Source of the DNA: Bacillota bacterium
GTDB lineage: Bacteria > Bacillota > Clostridia > Christensenellales > Aristaeellaceae
NCBI GenBank assembly: GCA_023436585.1
Contig: JAEZIN010000028.1
Span: 310,001 to 374,000, forward strand
Direction: 5' to 3'
Length of the DNA stretch: 64,000 bases
Part shown: positions 52,535-61,257 of the stretch, in pieces
Position numbering within the stretch: the first letter of the stretch is position 1
Layout: each line of letters opens with the position of its first letter
Made by a program: the position numbers and the translations under genes
The notes under the pieces: generated by a model
What the model was told of the DNA's origin: nothing
Seen by the model: only the letters and a program-made list of their open reading frames with translations
Databases searched by the model: none

Positions 52535-52945
52535 TATCCATAAAGATGCGGTTTATATGGTTCTGTGCCGAATGCTAACAAAAATCAGGGATATCACAAA
52601 CTGCATTCTTGTTCTGCATGCTTACACTTAAAAAGGCTGCCGCCGGACACTTCGTTTTATGCTGCACATAAGATGGCCAACTGTCCGCCTTGCGGCACAA
52701 AAGTATATACACCTGGTGCGATTGCATATGTGCAAGCAGTTGTAATCCTGTTATATTGTGTGCATAAAGAACATTCTGTTGTTCGTTTTATGTGCAGTAT
52801 GAAGTGTGCAATCGGCCTGGGAGGGATGTAAGTTCCTCAGGGCGCCGGTTGGCCGGATAGGCCGCTGGTATGATAATATATACCTGTTGGGCTATCCGTA
52901 TATGTTTGGCGGTTTTAAAACCCACATATGCATAGGAGGAAGACC
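52535..52945 (+). promoter_or_regulatory. control region of the Opp-type operon
   Basis: About 410 bases without a gene. An extended -10 (TGTTATATT, TATATT at 52752-52757) lies near its middle with only a weak -35. Imperfect repeats of TTCGTTTTATG(C)TGCA occur near 52651 and 52782, and GTGCATAAAGAAC near 52760 is a partial inverted copy, suggesting a regulator that binds around the promoter. AGGAGGAAGACC precedes the binding protein at 52946. Confidence 0.45.
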
Positions 52946-54967
52946 ATGAAAAAGCGCGTATCCCTGTTGCTCGCCGTCGTAATGATGCTGACGGCACTGG
53001 CTGCCATCCCGGTGGCTTCGGCCAGCCCTGACACCACCCAAAAGGAAGCCCCCATGCTGGCCGAGCAGGTTGCCGCCGGCACGCTGCCGCCCCTGAGTGA
53101 ACGCCTGCCTGTGGCATCCGACGTCATGGTAGAGCCCGACGTGGTTTCGCTGGGCCAGTATGGCGGCAGCATCACCATGCAGTCCAACGACAACGGCCGC
53201 TGGAGCGCCTGGGGCTATATCGCCGAGCAGAGCATGTTCCGCTTTAAGCAGGACGGCTCCGGACAGGTGGAAGCCAACGTCTGCAAGGAATTCTATCCCA
53301 ATGAGGATTCCACGGTGTGGACCATCAAGCTGCGCGAAGGCATGAAATGGTCCGACGGCCATCCCTTCACCGCCGATGACATTCTGTTCTACTACAACCA
53401 TATGTCCACCCCGGCCTTGAATGAGGATAGGACCGCTGTGGCCAGCGATGCGCCAGGCTACTATTCCGCCTACACCTCCAAGCCCTACAACTGCTACCAG
53501 GCCACGAAGGACGGCAAGAAATACTGGGCCGTGTTTAACAAGGTAAGCGATTACGAGTTCACCGTAACCTTTGTGTCCCCCAAGCCCTCCTTCGCCCAGG
53601 ATGTGGCGGTGGACAACAAGTGGATGTTCCTGCCCAAGCACTTCTATGTCAACTACGTAGCCCGCAAGGACGGCGTGGCGGATGATGCCAGCTTCCCCCT
53701 TTTAACCGAAGAGCAGGCCCTTGCAAACGCCAACAAGGATTTTGGCAAGCAGTGGGATTCCTACTCCACCATGTCCAAGGCCATCGGCTACTACAACTGG
53801 GACTACGCCATTGTGCCCCAGCTGCGCAGCTTCATTGCCGTCAAGGACAACTGGAATGTGATTGGCGAGACGTATGAACTGGTTCGCAACCCCTACTTCT
53901 GGAAGACCGACAGCGAAGGCCGTCAGCTGCCCTACCTGGACAGCGTGAAGTACAAAATCATCAATGAACAGGATCAGATCACCCTGGCCGCCAGCGCCGG
54001 TGAATTTGACATCATCGATCCCCAGGAGTTCTCCGTGGTCGCCACCGCTTTGAAGGATACCCATACGCTTCGGCCCTGGGCTTCCGCCGGCTGGAGCACG
54101 GATGAGAATATCCAGCTCAACCTCACCGCCAAGGACCTTGACAAGCGCGCCCTGTTCCAGGATAAGCGCTTCCGCGAAGCCCTGAGCATCTGCGTGGACC
54201 GCAACCTCATGAACGAGACGCTGCGTAATGGTGTTTCCAAGCCCTGGCAGGCCTCCGTCGGCGAAGGATTGCTGGGCTACGACGCCGAATGGTCTACCAA
54301 GTGGACGGAATTCGACGTGGAAAAAGCCAATGCCCTGATGGACGAAATCACCGAGTCCTGGGACCGTGCGGAAGGCACCTACCGCAAGATGAAGGGCACC
54401 GACAAGGATGTTGAGATCATTCTCACCATCAAGGACCCGTCCCTGTACGGTGACTTTGTATCGCTTCTGCAGTCCGCCTACAAGGCCATCGGCGTGAAGC
54501 TCAGCGACAAGGTGGATGCCGATTCCCGCACCACCATGCTCTCCAACGATGTGGAAGCCTCCATCGAAGTGACCAGCGTCTCCACCCCTGCCCTGCGGCC
54601 CGACTCCATCGTGCCCATGCGCAACGTTGCCTTCTGGCATTCCGCTTTCGGTAAGTGGTATGAAGACGGCAAGAGCGAGGCCAACGGCGGCGTTGCCCCC
54701 ACAGGCGATGTGCTCAAGCTGGTGGAAGCCTATGACCGCATGAAGGCCGCCACCGGCCCCGACCGCGACAAGATCGTGGCGGAATGCGTGCAGGAGATTT
54801 ACAACCTTCACAAGGAAAACATCTGGCTCATCGGCTACCTGGCGCCCATGCCCTCCCGCAACCTGGTCAACAACAAGCTGCACAACTTTAAGGAAGGCCT
54901 GCTGAGCGTGGACGAGTTCCGCTTCCTTGGCCTGGGCCGTCCGGAACAGTGGTGGATCGAGCAATAA
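52946..54967 (+). CDS. Opp/Dpp-type family 5 solute-binding protein
   Basis: A 673-residue secreted family 5 binding protein, larger than the roughly 540 residues of classical OppA. MKKRVSLLLAVVMMLTALAA with a cut near ASA gives a type I signal peptide and no lipobox cysteine. Family markers are WTIKLREGMKWSDGHPFTAD, DDILFYYNHM, YLDSVKYKIINEQDQITLAA and FREALSICVDRNLMNETL. Although the family is named for peptides, several members bind oligosaccharides; GH95 downstream and DUF5054 upstream favour that here. It is separated from its permease gene by about 240 bases that include repeat element C. Confidence 0.92.
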   Translation: MKKRVSLLLAVVMMLTALAAIPVASASPDTTQKEAPMLAEQVAAGTLPPLSERLPVASDVMVEPDVVSLGQYGGSITMQSNDNGRWSAWGYIAEQSMFRFKQDGSGQVEANVCKEFYPNEDSTVWTIKLREGMKWSDGHPFTADDILFYYNHMSTPALNEDRTAVASDAPGYYSAYTSKPYNCYQATKDGKKYWAVFNKVSDYEFTVTFVSPKPSFAQDVAVDNKWMFLPKHFYVNYVARKDGVADDASFPLLTEEQALANANKDFGKQWDSYSTMSKAIGYYNWDYAIVPQLRSFIAVKDNWNVIGETYELVRNPYFWKTDSEGRQLPYLDSVKYKIINEQDQITLAASAGEFDIIDPQEFSVVATALKDTHTLRPWASAGWSTDENIQLNLTAKDLDKRALFQDKRFREALSICVDRNLMNETLRNGVSKPWQASVGEGLLGYDAEWSTKWTEFDVEKANALMDEITESWDRAEGTYRKMKGTDKDVEIILTIKDPSLYGDFVSLLQSAYKAIGVKLSDKVDADSRTTMLSNDVEASIEVTSVSTPALRPDSIVPMRNVAFWHSAFGKWYEDGKSEANGGVAPTGDVLKLVEAYDRMKAATGPDRDKIVAECVQEIYNLHKENIWLIGYLAPMPSRNLVNNKLHNFKEGLLSVDEFRFLGLGRPEQWWIEQ

Positions 54968-55020
54968 GGTTTTTCGGGGATGTCTCAAGTTGCGTTATTC
55001 CTCGCATGACATCTTTGGTT

Positions 55021-55083
55021 AAGAAGGGATTTCGCATCAGCGGATGCGACCAGGGCTTTCCGATCGCCCTGGACCTTCGGGGG
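55021..55083 (-). repeat. dispersed double-hairpin intergenic element, copy C
   Basis: On the minus strand CCCCGAAGG, hairpin 1 CCAGGGC-GATCGGAAA-GCCCTGG, then TCGCATC-CGCT-GATGCGA, then AATCCCTTCTT. Hairpin 1 is shorter by two pairs than copy A, lost from both arms at once. It lies between the binding-protein and permease genes and is read in antisense by that operon. Confidence 0.85.
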
Positions 55084-55207
55084 CCATCCTGATGATTAGT
55101 GATGCCGCATCCCCGTAAATTGGATTCTCAGCGCCTAATACGGACCATGCGACCAGCAATGGCCGCATGGTTCGTGTGTTGCAGGCGGTCAAGAGAGGGG
55201 CAAGAGT

Positions 55208-56200
55208 ATGGGCAAAGGAAAATACATCGTAAAGCGCCTGGGCCTGGCGGCCATCACGCTGCTGCTGATCACGTTCGTGGTCTTTTTCGTGATCCAGCTT
55301 CCGCCGGGGGATTATGTGGACACGCTGGTGGCCAAGGCGATTTCCGAGGGCGAGCGCGTGACCGAAGTGGAGATACAGGCCCTGAAGGAAATATACGGCG
55401 TCAACCGGCCTTTTATGGTGCAGTATTTTACCTGGCTGGGCGGCATCCTGACGGGGGACTGGGGCACGTCGTTCTACTATAATCAGGATATTCTTGTCAA
55501 GATCGGTCAGACGCTTGGCATTACCCTGACCCTTTCCATATTGACCATGCTCTTTACGTACCTGATTTCCATCCCCATTGCCATTTACTCAGCCAAGCAC
55601 CAGTATTCCATAGGCGATTATCTTTTTACCTTCATAGGCTTTATCGGCATGGCCATCCCCAACTTTTTATTCGCCATCCTCCTCATGTACGGTTCTTACA
55701 AGGTTTTGGGCGATCCGCTGATGGGCCTTCCGGAATTTGGCGTCACATCCCTTGCCACCTTATGGGAGTGGGTGAAGCGGATGCTGATCCCGGTGTTTGT
55801 CATTGGCATCAGCGGTACCTGCGGCCTCATCCGGTCCATCCGGGCGCAGATGCTGGATGAGCAGGGCCAGCCTTATGTGCTGGCCATCCGGGCCAAGGGT
55901 GTCAGTGAAAGTGCCATCACCTTCAAATACCAGATGCGCGCGGTTTTGAACCCCATTGTCAGCGGCCTTGGCGGCATGATCTCCGGCATCTTCAACGGCA
56001 GCACCATCACCGCCATCGTACTGATGCTGCCCACGCTGGGGCCGGTGCTGCTGAAAGCCCTGCAGACCCAGGATATCTACCTTTCAGGCGGCATACTGCT
56101 GATTTCGGCGATACTGGTGGTCATAGGCAACCTGATTTCCGATCTGCTCCTGGCGGTGCTCGATCCCCGCATCAAGCTGTTGGAGGAGAGGCAAAAATGA
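55208..56200 (+). CDS. Opp/Dpp-type ABC transporter permease (OppB-like)
   Basis: A 330-residue permease with the OppB-type N-terminus (a KRLGLAAITLLLITFVVFFV stretch, then IQLPPGDYVD) and six helices. The ATPase-docking loop reads YVLAIRAKGVSESAITFKYQ. It differs from dipeptide permeases in the sequence FGVTSLATLWEWVKRMLIPV, resembling carbohydrate-linked members. The start follows AAGAGAGGGGCAAGAGT. It overlaps the next permease by four bases. Confidence 0.92.
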   Translation: MGKGKYIVKRLGLAAITLLLITFVVFFVIQLPPGDYVDTLVAKAISEGERVTEVEIQALKEIYGVNRPFMVQYFTWLGGILTGDWGTSFYYNQDILVKIGQTLGITLTLSILTMLFTYLISIPIAIYSAKHQYSIGDYLFTFIGFIGMAIPNFLFAILLMYGSYKVLGDPLMGLPEFGVTSLATLWEWVKRMLIPVFVIGISGTCGLIRSIRAQMLDEQGQPYVLAIRAKGVSESAITFKYQMRAVLNPIVSGLGGMISGIFNGSTITAIVLMLPTLGPVLLKALQTQDIYLSGGILLISAILVVIGNLISDLLLAVLDPRIKLLEERQK

Positions 56201-57381
56201 GTCTGAACGACGCAACCGTAAAGCAGGAAGCCGGAATGACGGAAAAAGAACAGCGGGCGCTGGAGAAGAAGAAAAGGAAACAGGAGAGGTATTACCTTTC
56301 TTCCCAGTGGAAGCTGATGGGCCGCAAGCTCCTGCGCCACAAGCTGGCGGTAATCAGCTTTGTGGTGCTTGGCGTTTTGTATTTTTGCGCCATCTTCGCC
56401 CCTTTCCTTTCGCCCAAGGGGCTGGAGGACTATTCAGGTGCGTACTCCAACGCGCCGCCCACCAGGATACACTTCTACCACAACGGCGAGTACGTCGGCC
56501 CCTTCGTGTACCGCTATACGGTGGAACGGGACATGTTCGAAAATAAGATTTTTAAAGAAGATACATCCCAGCCCTATCCCCTGAAGTTTTTCGCCAAGGG
56601 CAGCGCCTACAAGCTTTTTGGGTTCATCCCCAGCGATATCCATTTGTTTGAGGTGGATAATACCAATCTGCCCAAGGGCAAGGACCCAACGCAGGTGCTT
56701 TTGTTCGGCGGGGACAAACTCGGCCGCGACCTGTTTTCCCGCGTGCTGCTGGGCAGCCAAATTTCCTTAACCGTGCCGCTGTTGGGCACGCTGATTTCCT
56801 TTGTGCTGGCGGTGGTCATCGGCAGCATATCGGGCTACTATGGCGGCATCGTTGATATCATCATCCAGCGGATCATCGAGGTGTTGTCCTCCTTCCCGAC
56901 GCTGCCCTTGTGGATGGCCCTTTCCGCCGCCATACCGGCCGGCATCCCGGTAACGCAGGTGTTTCTGTTCATTACCATCATCATGAGCTTACTCAGCTGG
57001 CCGGGCCTTGCGCGCACCGTCCGCTCGAAATTCCTTTCGCTGAAAAAGGCGGACTTCATTATGGCGGCAAGGCTTTCCGGTGTGTCCGACGCTGCCATCA
57101 TCCGCCGCCACCTGGTGCCCGGCTTCATGAGCTACCTGATCGTAAGCCTCACCCTGGGGGTGCCCCACATGATCCTGGGTGAAACCTCCATGAGCTTTCT
57201 GGGCCTTGGCATGCGGGCGCCGGCCACCAGCTGGGGCGTGCTATTGCAGGAGTGCCAGTCCATCGGCAACATTGCCAACTGCCCCTGGAAGCTGATTCCG
57301 CTTCTTTTCGTGGGCCTGGCGGTGCTGGCCTTCAACTTTCTGGGCGACGGCCTTCGGGATGCCGCCGACCCGTACAAGTGA
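56197..57381 (+). CDS. Opp/Dpp-type ABC transporter permease (OppC-like), long insert
   Basis: A 394-residue permease, about 90 residues longer than classical OppC. After a charged N-terminus (EKEQRALEKKKRKQERYYLS) and TM1 (LAVISFVVLGVLYFCAIFAP) there is an extracytoplasmic insert of about 100 residues, including THIFYHNGEY-like and SAYKLFGFIPSDIHLF segments, before GGDKLGRDLFSRVLLGSQIS resumes the OppC core. The ATPase loop is FIMAARLSGVSDAAIIRRHL. The insert may dock the large binding protein. Coupled to OppB by an ATGA overlap. Confidence 0.92.
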   Translation: MSLNDATVKQEAGMTEKEQRALEKKKRKQERYYLSSQWKLMGRKLLRHKLAVISFVVLGVLYFCAIFAPFLSPKGLEDYSGAYSNAPPTRIHFYHNGEYVGPFVYRYTVERDMFENKIFKEDTSQPYPLKFFAKGSAYKLFGFIPSDIHLFEVDNTNLPKGKDPTQVLLFGGDKLGRDLFSRVLLGSQISLTVPLLGTLISFVLAVVIGSISGYYGGIVDIIIQRIIEVLSSFPTLPLWMALSAAIPAGIPVTQVFLFITIIMSLLSWPGLARTVRSKFLSLKKADFIMAARLSGVSDAAIIRRHLVPGFMSYLIVSLTLGVPHMILGETSMSFLGLGMRAPATSWGVLLQECQSIGNIANCPWKLIPLLFVGLAVLAFNFLGDGLRDAADPYK

Positions 57382-57390
57382 GGTGTGAGG

Positions 57391-58443
57391 ATGATGAAGG
57401 AAACGGGGCAGACCGTGCTTAGCGTATCGGACCTTCAAATCAGCATCAAGCTGGACGAAGGCCTCCTCACGCCGGTCAGAGGGGTGGATTTCATCCTGCG
57501 TGCCAACGAGACATTGGGCCTGGTGGGGGAATCCGGCTGCGGAAAGAGCCTGACCTGCAAGGCGGTGCTGGGCATCAACAGCAAAAACTGCAAAACAACG
57601 GGCAGGATCGATTTTACGGACGAGAAGGGCGAAACCCGCGACCTGCTTTCCATGAGGTTTGGCAGCAAGGAAATCAGGGACATTCGCGGCAACAGCATCG
57701 CCATGATCTTTCAGGAGCCCATGAGCGCGTTTTCGCCCCTGTACACGGTGGGCAGCCAATTGGCGGAGAGCGCGCGCATTCATTTGAACAAAAGCAAGCA
57801 GGAAGCAAGATCACTTGTGCTTAACGCCATGAAAAAGGTGGGGATCGCCAACCCCAAAAAGCGGTTCGACCAGCATCCCCACGAGTTTTCCGGCGGCATG
57901 CTGCAAAGGGCGTTGATCGCCATGGCGCTTTTGTGCAGCCCCCGCATACTGATTGCCGACGAGCCCACCACGGCGCTGGATGTGACCATACAGGCGCAGA
58001 TACTGGACCTTTTGAAACAGCTGCAAAAGGATTACGGCATGTCCATCCTGTACATCACCCACGACCTGGGCACGGTGGCGCAGCTGTGCGACCGGGTGGC
58101 GGTGATGTACCTGGGCCGGGTCATCGAGACAGGGCCGACGATGGAGATATTCCAAAACCCCGTCCACCCCTACACCAGGGGGCTGATCGGCTCCGTGCAC
58201 AAGATCGGCGGGGGCAAGGAGCGCCTCTTTTCCATCAAGGGACACGTGCCCCTGGCCATGAACCTCATGGACCGCTGTTCCTTTTACGACCGCTGCGCAT
58301 ACAGGGATACGCAGGTTTGCTCCGTAAGGGAGCCGCTGCTCGTGAAGGTGGGCGAGGACCACTACGCCGCGTGCTATGAGCCCTGGGCATCGCAGCCCGC
58401 GACAAAGAGCGAGGAGGAAACGCAATGCCTGACACAATCTTAA
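57391..58443 (+). CDS. Opp/Dpp-type ABC transporter ATPase (OppD-like)
   Basis: A 350-residue ATPase. Walker A GESGCGKSLTC, signature FSGGMLQRALIAMAL, Walker B ILIADEPTTALD and the switch His in YITHDLGTV are all intact, followed by the oligopeptide-type C-terminal extension with a cysteine group (DRCSFYDRCAYRDTQVC). The start at 57391 has GAGGTGTGAGG ahead. It pairs with the OppF-like ATPase, whose gene overlaps its end by 19 bases. Together they power the family 5 importer. Confidence 0.93.
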   Translation: MMKETGQTVLSVSDLQISIKLDEGLLTPVRGVDFILRANETLGLVGESGCGKSLTCKAVLGINSKNCKTTGRIDFTDEKGETRDLLSMRFGSKEIRDIRGNSIAMIFQEPMSAFSPLYTVGSQLAESARIHLNKSKQEARSLVLNAMKKVGIANPKKRFDQHPHEFSGGMLQRALIAMALLCSPRILIADEPTTALDVTIQAQILDLLKQLQKDYGMSILYITHDLGTVAQLCDRVAVMYLGRVIETGPTMEIFQNPVHPYTRGLIGSVHKIGGGKERLFSIKGHVPLAMNLMDRCSFYDRCAYRDTQVCSVREPLLVKVGEDHYAACYEPWASQPATKSEEETQCLTQS

Positions 58444-59429
58444 AGGTGGAAGGGCTGAGCATGGTGTTTTCCTCCGGCAAGACACATGTAAAGGCCGTGA
58501 ATGACGTCAGCTTCACCGTGGACGCGGGGGAGACCGTGGGCATCGTGGGCGAATCGGGCTGCGGAAAGACGACGCTGGGCCGCTGCATTGCAAGGGCCTA
58601 TGACGCCACGGCGGGCAAGGTGCTGTACAAGGCCGCCGACGGCGTGGAATACGACCTGCAGCACATTACAAAGAAGCAGTTGAAGGGGATCCGCAAGGAA
58701 GTTCAAATGATCTTTCAGGACCCCTACTCCTCCCTGGACCCGCGGATGACAGTGTATGACATCATCTCCGAGCCTTTGCGCGCCAACTTCCCCCATATGC
58801 CCAGAAAGGAAATGGAGGAGCGGGTAAAATCCATGGCCGCCAAGGTGGGCCTGAATCCAAGCTATTTGAAGCGCTACCCCCACGCCTTCTCCGGCGGGCA
58901 GCGCCAGCGCATCGGCATTGCCAGGGCACTTGTGCTTTACCCGCGGCTGATCATCTGCGACGAGGCCGTTTCCGCGCTGGACGTGTCGGTGCAGGCACAG
59001 GTCATCAACCTTTTGAAAGACCTGCAGGAGGAAATGAACCTTACGTACATTTTCATCAGCCATGACCTGTCGGTGGTGGAGCACATTTCCGACAAGGTGG
59101 GCGTGATGTACCTAGGCAAGATTGTGGAATACGCCGCCACGGGGCAGCTTTTTGGGAAACCGCTGCACCCGTATACCGAGGCGCTGCTTTCCGCCGTGCC
59201 GGTGGCCGACCCCGCCGTGACCATGCAGCGCATCCCCCTGGAGGGCGAGATTCCCAACCCCGCCAACGCCCCGTCGGGCTGTTATTTCCATACCAGGTGC
59301 AGGTACTGCACGCAGGTGTGCAAGGAGCGGGAAACGGAATTTAGGGAAATGGACGTTCAAAGGCATGTGGCCTGCCACCGGAGCGAAGAACTGACGTTGA
59401 AGGGTATCGCCTCTTCCGCTTTGGCGTGA
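58425..59429 (+). CDS. Opp/Dpp-type ABC transporter ATPase (OppF-like)
   Basis: A 334-residue ATPase with Walker A GESGCGKTTLGR, signature FSGGQRQRIGIARAL, Walker B LIICDEAVSALDVS and switch FISHDLSVV. The Walker B context has DEA in place of the common DEP, which should not affect catalysis. The C-terminal oligopeptide-type extension contains CRYCTQVC. It completes a full importer, unlike the three CUT1 systems. About 80 bases separate it from the HAD gene with no terminator seen. Confidence 0.93.
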   Translation: MPDTILKVEGLSMVFSSGKTHVKAVNDVSFTVDAGETVGIVGESGCGKTTLGRCIARAYDATAGKVLYKAADGVEYDLQHITKKQLKGIRKEVQMIFQDPYSSLDPRMTVYDIISEPLRANFPHMPRKEMEERVKSMAAKVGLNPSYLKRYPHAFSGGQRQRIGIARALVLYPRLIICDEAVSALDVSVQAQVINLLKDLQEEMNLTYIFISHDLSVVEHISDKVGVMYLGKIVEYAATGQLFGKPLHPYTEALLSAVPVADPAVTMQRIPLEGEIPNPANAPSGCYFHTRCRYCTQVCKERETEFREMDVQRHVACHRSEELTLKGIASSALA

Positions 59430-59508
59430 GGATGGGAAGCTTTCGTAATGCATGGAAAGCAAGCAATATATGCCGTGAGGGATGACAGCTCGCGGCGGAT
59501 AGGATACA

Positions 59509-60087
59509 ATGGGAATGAACAGAGAACTTGTTGTTTTTATTGACTGTGGCGACACTATCGTAGATGAATCCACGCAGATATTCGCGGATAACGGCGATGT
59601 GCTCAAGGCCGGCTTCATCCCCGGCGCGGGCGATATGCTTCGGCAGCTTTATGCGGAAGGATACCGGTTGGCCCTGGTGGCCGACGGACGGACGGCCTCC
59701 TTTCAGAATATCTTCCGGGAGTTTGGCCTTTCCCATATCTTCGAGGCCTGGGTCATCTCCGAAGAGGTGGGCGTGTGCAAGCCCGACGCGCGCATGTTTC
59801 AAACGGCACTTCACCGCATGAACCTCACGACGGATGATGCGCACCGCATCGTGATGATCGGCAACAACCTGAAAAGGGATATCCTCGGCGCCAACCGGAT
59901 GGGGATCACTTCCATACTTTTGAGCTATAGCCCAAGGTATGTGATGGAGCCTGAAGCCGACGATGAGGTGCCGGATTTCGTGGTGGACATGCCTTTACAG
60001 TTGCCGGAACTGATACACCAACTGGAGCTTGAAGTGAAAAGGAAGCGCGTGCCAGCAGCCGGCAGCGCCGGGAGCATGGCTTTCTGA
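59509..60087 (+). CDS. HAD family hydrolase
   Basis: A 192-residue haloacid-dehalogenase-type phosphatase. Motif I is VFIDCGDTIVDE, with the Asp nucleophile in the altered form DCGDT instead of DxDGT; motif II lies in LALVADGRTAS; the motif III Lys is in VGVCKPDARMFQ; motif IV is VMIGNNLKRDILGANRMGIT. The cap is short. Motif I keeps both acidic residues, so activity is expected, perhaps on a sugar phosphate. It probably shares the transporter transcript. A start six bases later (59515) is equally possible. Confidence 0.82.
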   Translation: MGMNRELVVFIDCGDTIVDESTQIFADNGDVLKAGFIPGAGDMLRQLYAEGYRLALVADGRTASFQNIFREFGLSHIFEAWVISEEVGVCKPDARMFQTALHRMNLTTDDAHRIVMIGNNLKRDILGANRMGITSILLSYSPRYVMEPEADDEVPDFVVDMPLQLPELIHQLELEVKRKRVPAAGSAGSMAF

Positions 60088-60110
60088 CGCTTGTAAAGGA
60101 GCATTCTTGT

Positions 60111-61091
60111 ATGGACGATACGCCAATCAAAAACGGGACGATCCACATCAGCAGCAAGTCGCATTTGAACCTTACGTTCAATCTGTATCAGTGCGGCAGC
60201 AATGAGATTCCCCCGGGAGGCATTCTGTCCATCAAGGCCACCGATACCTTCACCCTGGTATATGTGAACCAGGGTACCGCCCTTTTGGAATCCAACAGCC
60301 TGGCCTATAAGCTGTATGCATCCAATGGCTTTTTTTCCTTTCCCGATCTTTCGTATGAGCTCAAAAACGCTGGAACGGAGCCCCTTTGCTTGACATGGCT
60401 CTGCTTTGCCGGCTACGCGGTGGAGAATTACCTGAACCGCGCCAACATCACCCGCACCAAGCCGTTATTTACCGACGGCGAAGGGGCGGTGGGGGAGAAG
60501 TTCACAAGGCTGTACGCCGCGGCCCACAAGCTGCCCAACCGGTACTGCCGCATGGTTTCCGCGCTGTACGATATTTTCAGCTACCTGCTGGATGTGAACC
60601 CCACCAAGCAAAGCGACAGCTATGTGGACAACGCCGACTTTTTCGCCGTGAAAGCGGTAGATTTTATAGAACACAATTACACCAGAAACATTTCTATAGA
60701 GGATATCGCCAATGCGCTGGGCATATCGAAAAAGCACTTGTATGTGATTTTCAACAATACTTTGAAGATATCCCCGAAGCAGTATTTGATCTATTACAGG
60801 ATCGACAAGGCCTGCATGCGGCTGCAGCTAAGCTCCCAGTCGGTTCTGGAGATATCTGAATCGGTGGGGTACACCAACCAGTTTTATTTCGCCAAGGAGT
60901 TCAAGCGCCTCACTGGGATGACGCCCAGCGAGTACAGGAAAAACCCCCAGCCCAGGGATCTGTTCAGCTACCGAACCTTTGTGCCTACCCTGATGGACAA
61001 CGCCTCGGGCCGATCTCTGGACCTGCCCATGGAGGAAGTCATATTGTCGGTGTATGCGCCGCCCATACCGGTCAGTAAGGATATTAAGTAG
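60111..61091 (+). CDS. AraC family transcriptional regulator
   Basis: A 326-residue regulator starting after AAAGGAGCATTCTTGT. The N-terminal cupin-like half (YQCGSNEIPPGGILSIKATD then TFTLVYVNQGTALLE) is followed by the C-terminal double HTH with ISIEDIANALGISKKHLYVI and ISESVGYTNQFYFAKEFKRL plus TGMTPSEYRK. It lies between the transporter-HAD genes and GH95, all on the same strand, and is the likely local activator. The tail beyond the DNA-binding domain (about 45 residues) is unusual and has no known role. Confidence 0.92.
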   Translation: MDDTPIKNGTIHISSKSHLNLTFNLYQCGSNEIPPGGILSIKATDTFTLVYVNQGTALLESNSLAYKLYASNGFFSFPDLSYELKNAGTEPLCLTWLCFAGYAVENYLNRANITRTKPLFTDGEGAVGEKFTRLYAAAHKLPNRYCRMVSALYDIFSYLLDVNPTKQSDSYVDNADFFAVKAVDFIEHNYTRNISIEDIANALGISKKHLYVIFNNTLKISPKQYLIYYRIDKACMRLQLSSQSVLEISESVGYTNQFYFAKEFKRLTGMTPSEYRKNPQPRDLFSYRTFVPTLMDNASGRSLDLPMEEVILSVYAPPIPVSKDIK

Positions 61092-61132
61092 CGAGTAAGT
61101 ATATCCATTTTTGAACAATTGCAGTGTGGGAC

Positions 61133-61198
61133 TCCGAAGGATTCCAAGGGGCGATCGGAAAGCCTCTTGGTCGCGTCCGCAGACGCGTAATATTTCTT
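61133..61198 (+). repeat. dispersed double-hairpin intergenic element, copy B
   Basis: TCCGAAGG, hairpin 1 CCAAGGGGC-GATCGGAAA-GCCTCTTGG (one G-U pair), then hairpin 2 CGCGTC-CGCA-GACGCG, then TAATATTTCTT. In hairpin 2 the A-T pair of the other copies is G-C on both sides, a compensatory change. It lies 60 bases before the GH95 start. Confidence 0.85.
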
Positions 61199-61257
61199 CC
61201 TTATTTGCATAATGCAATATGCAGCCTTTGCACGATGATTCAAGTCAGTGAGGCAAA

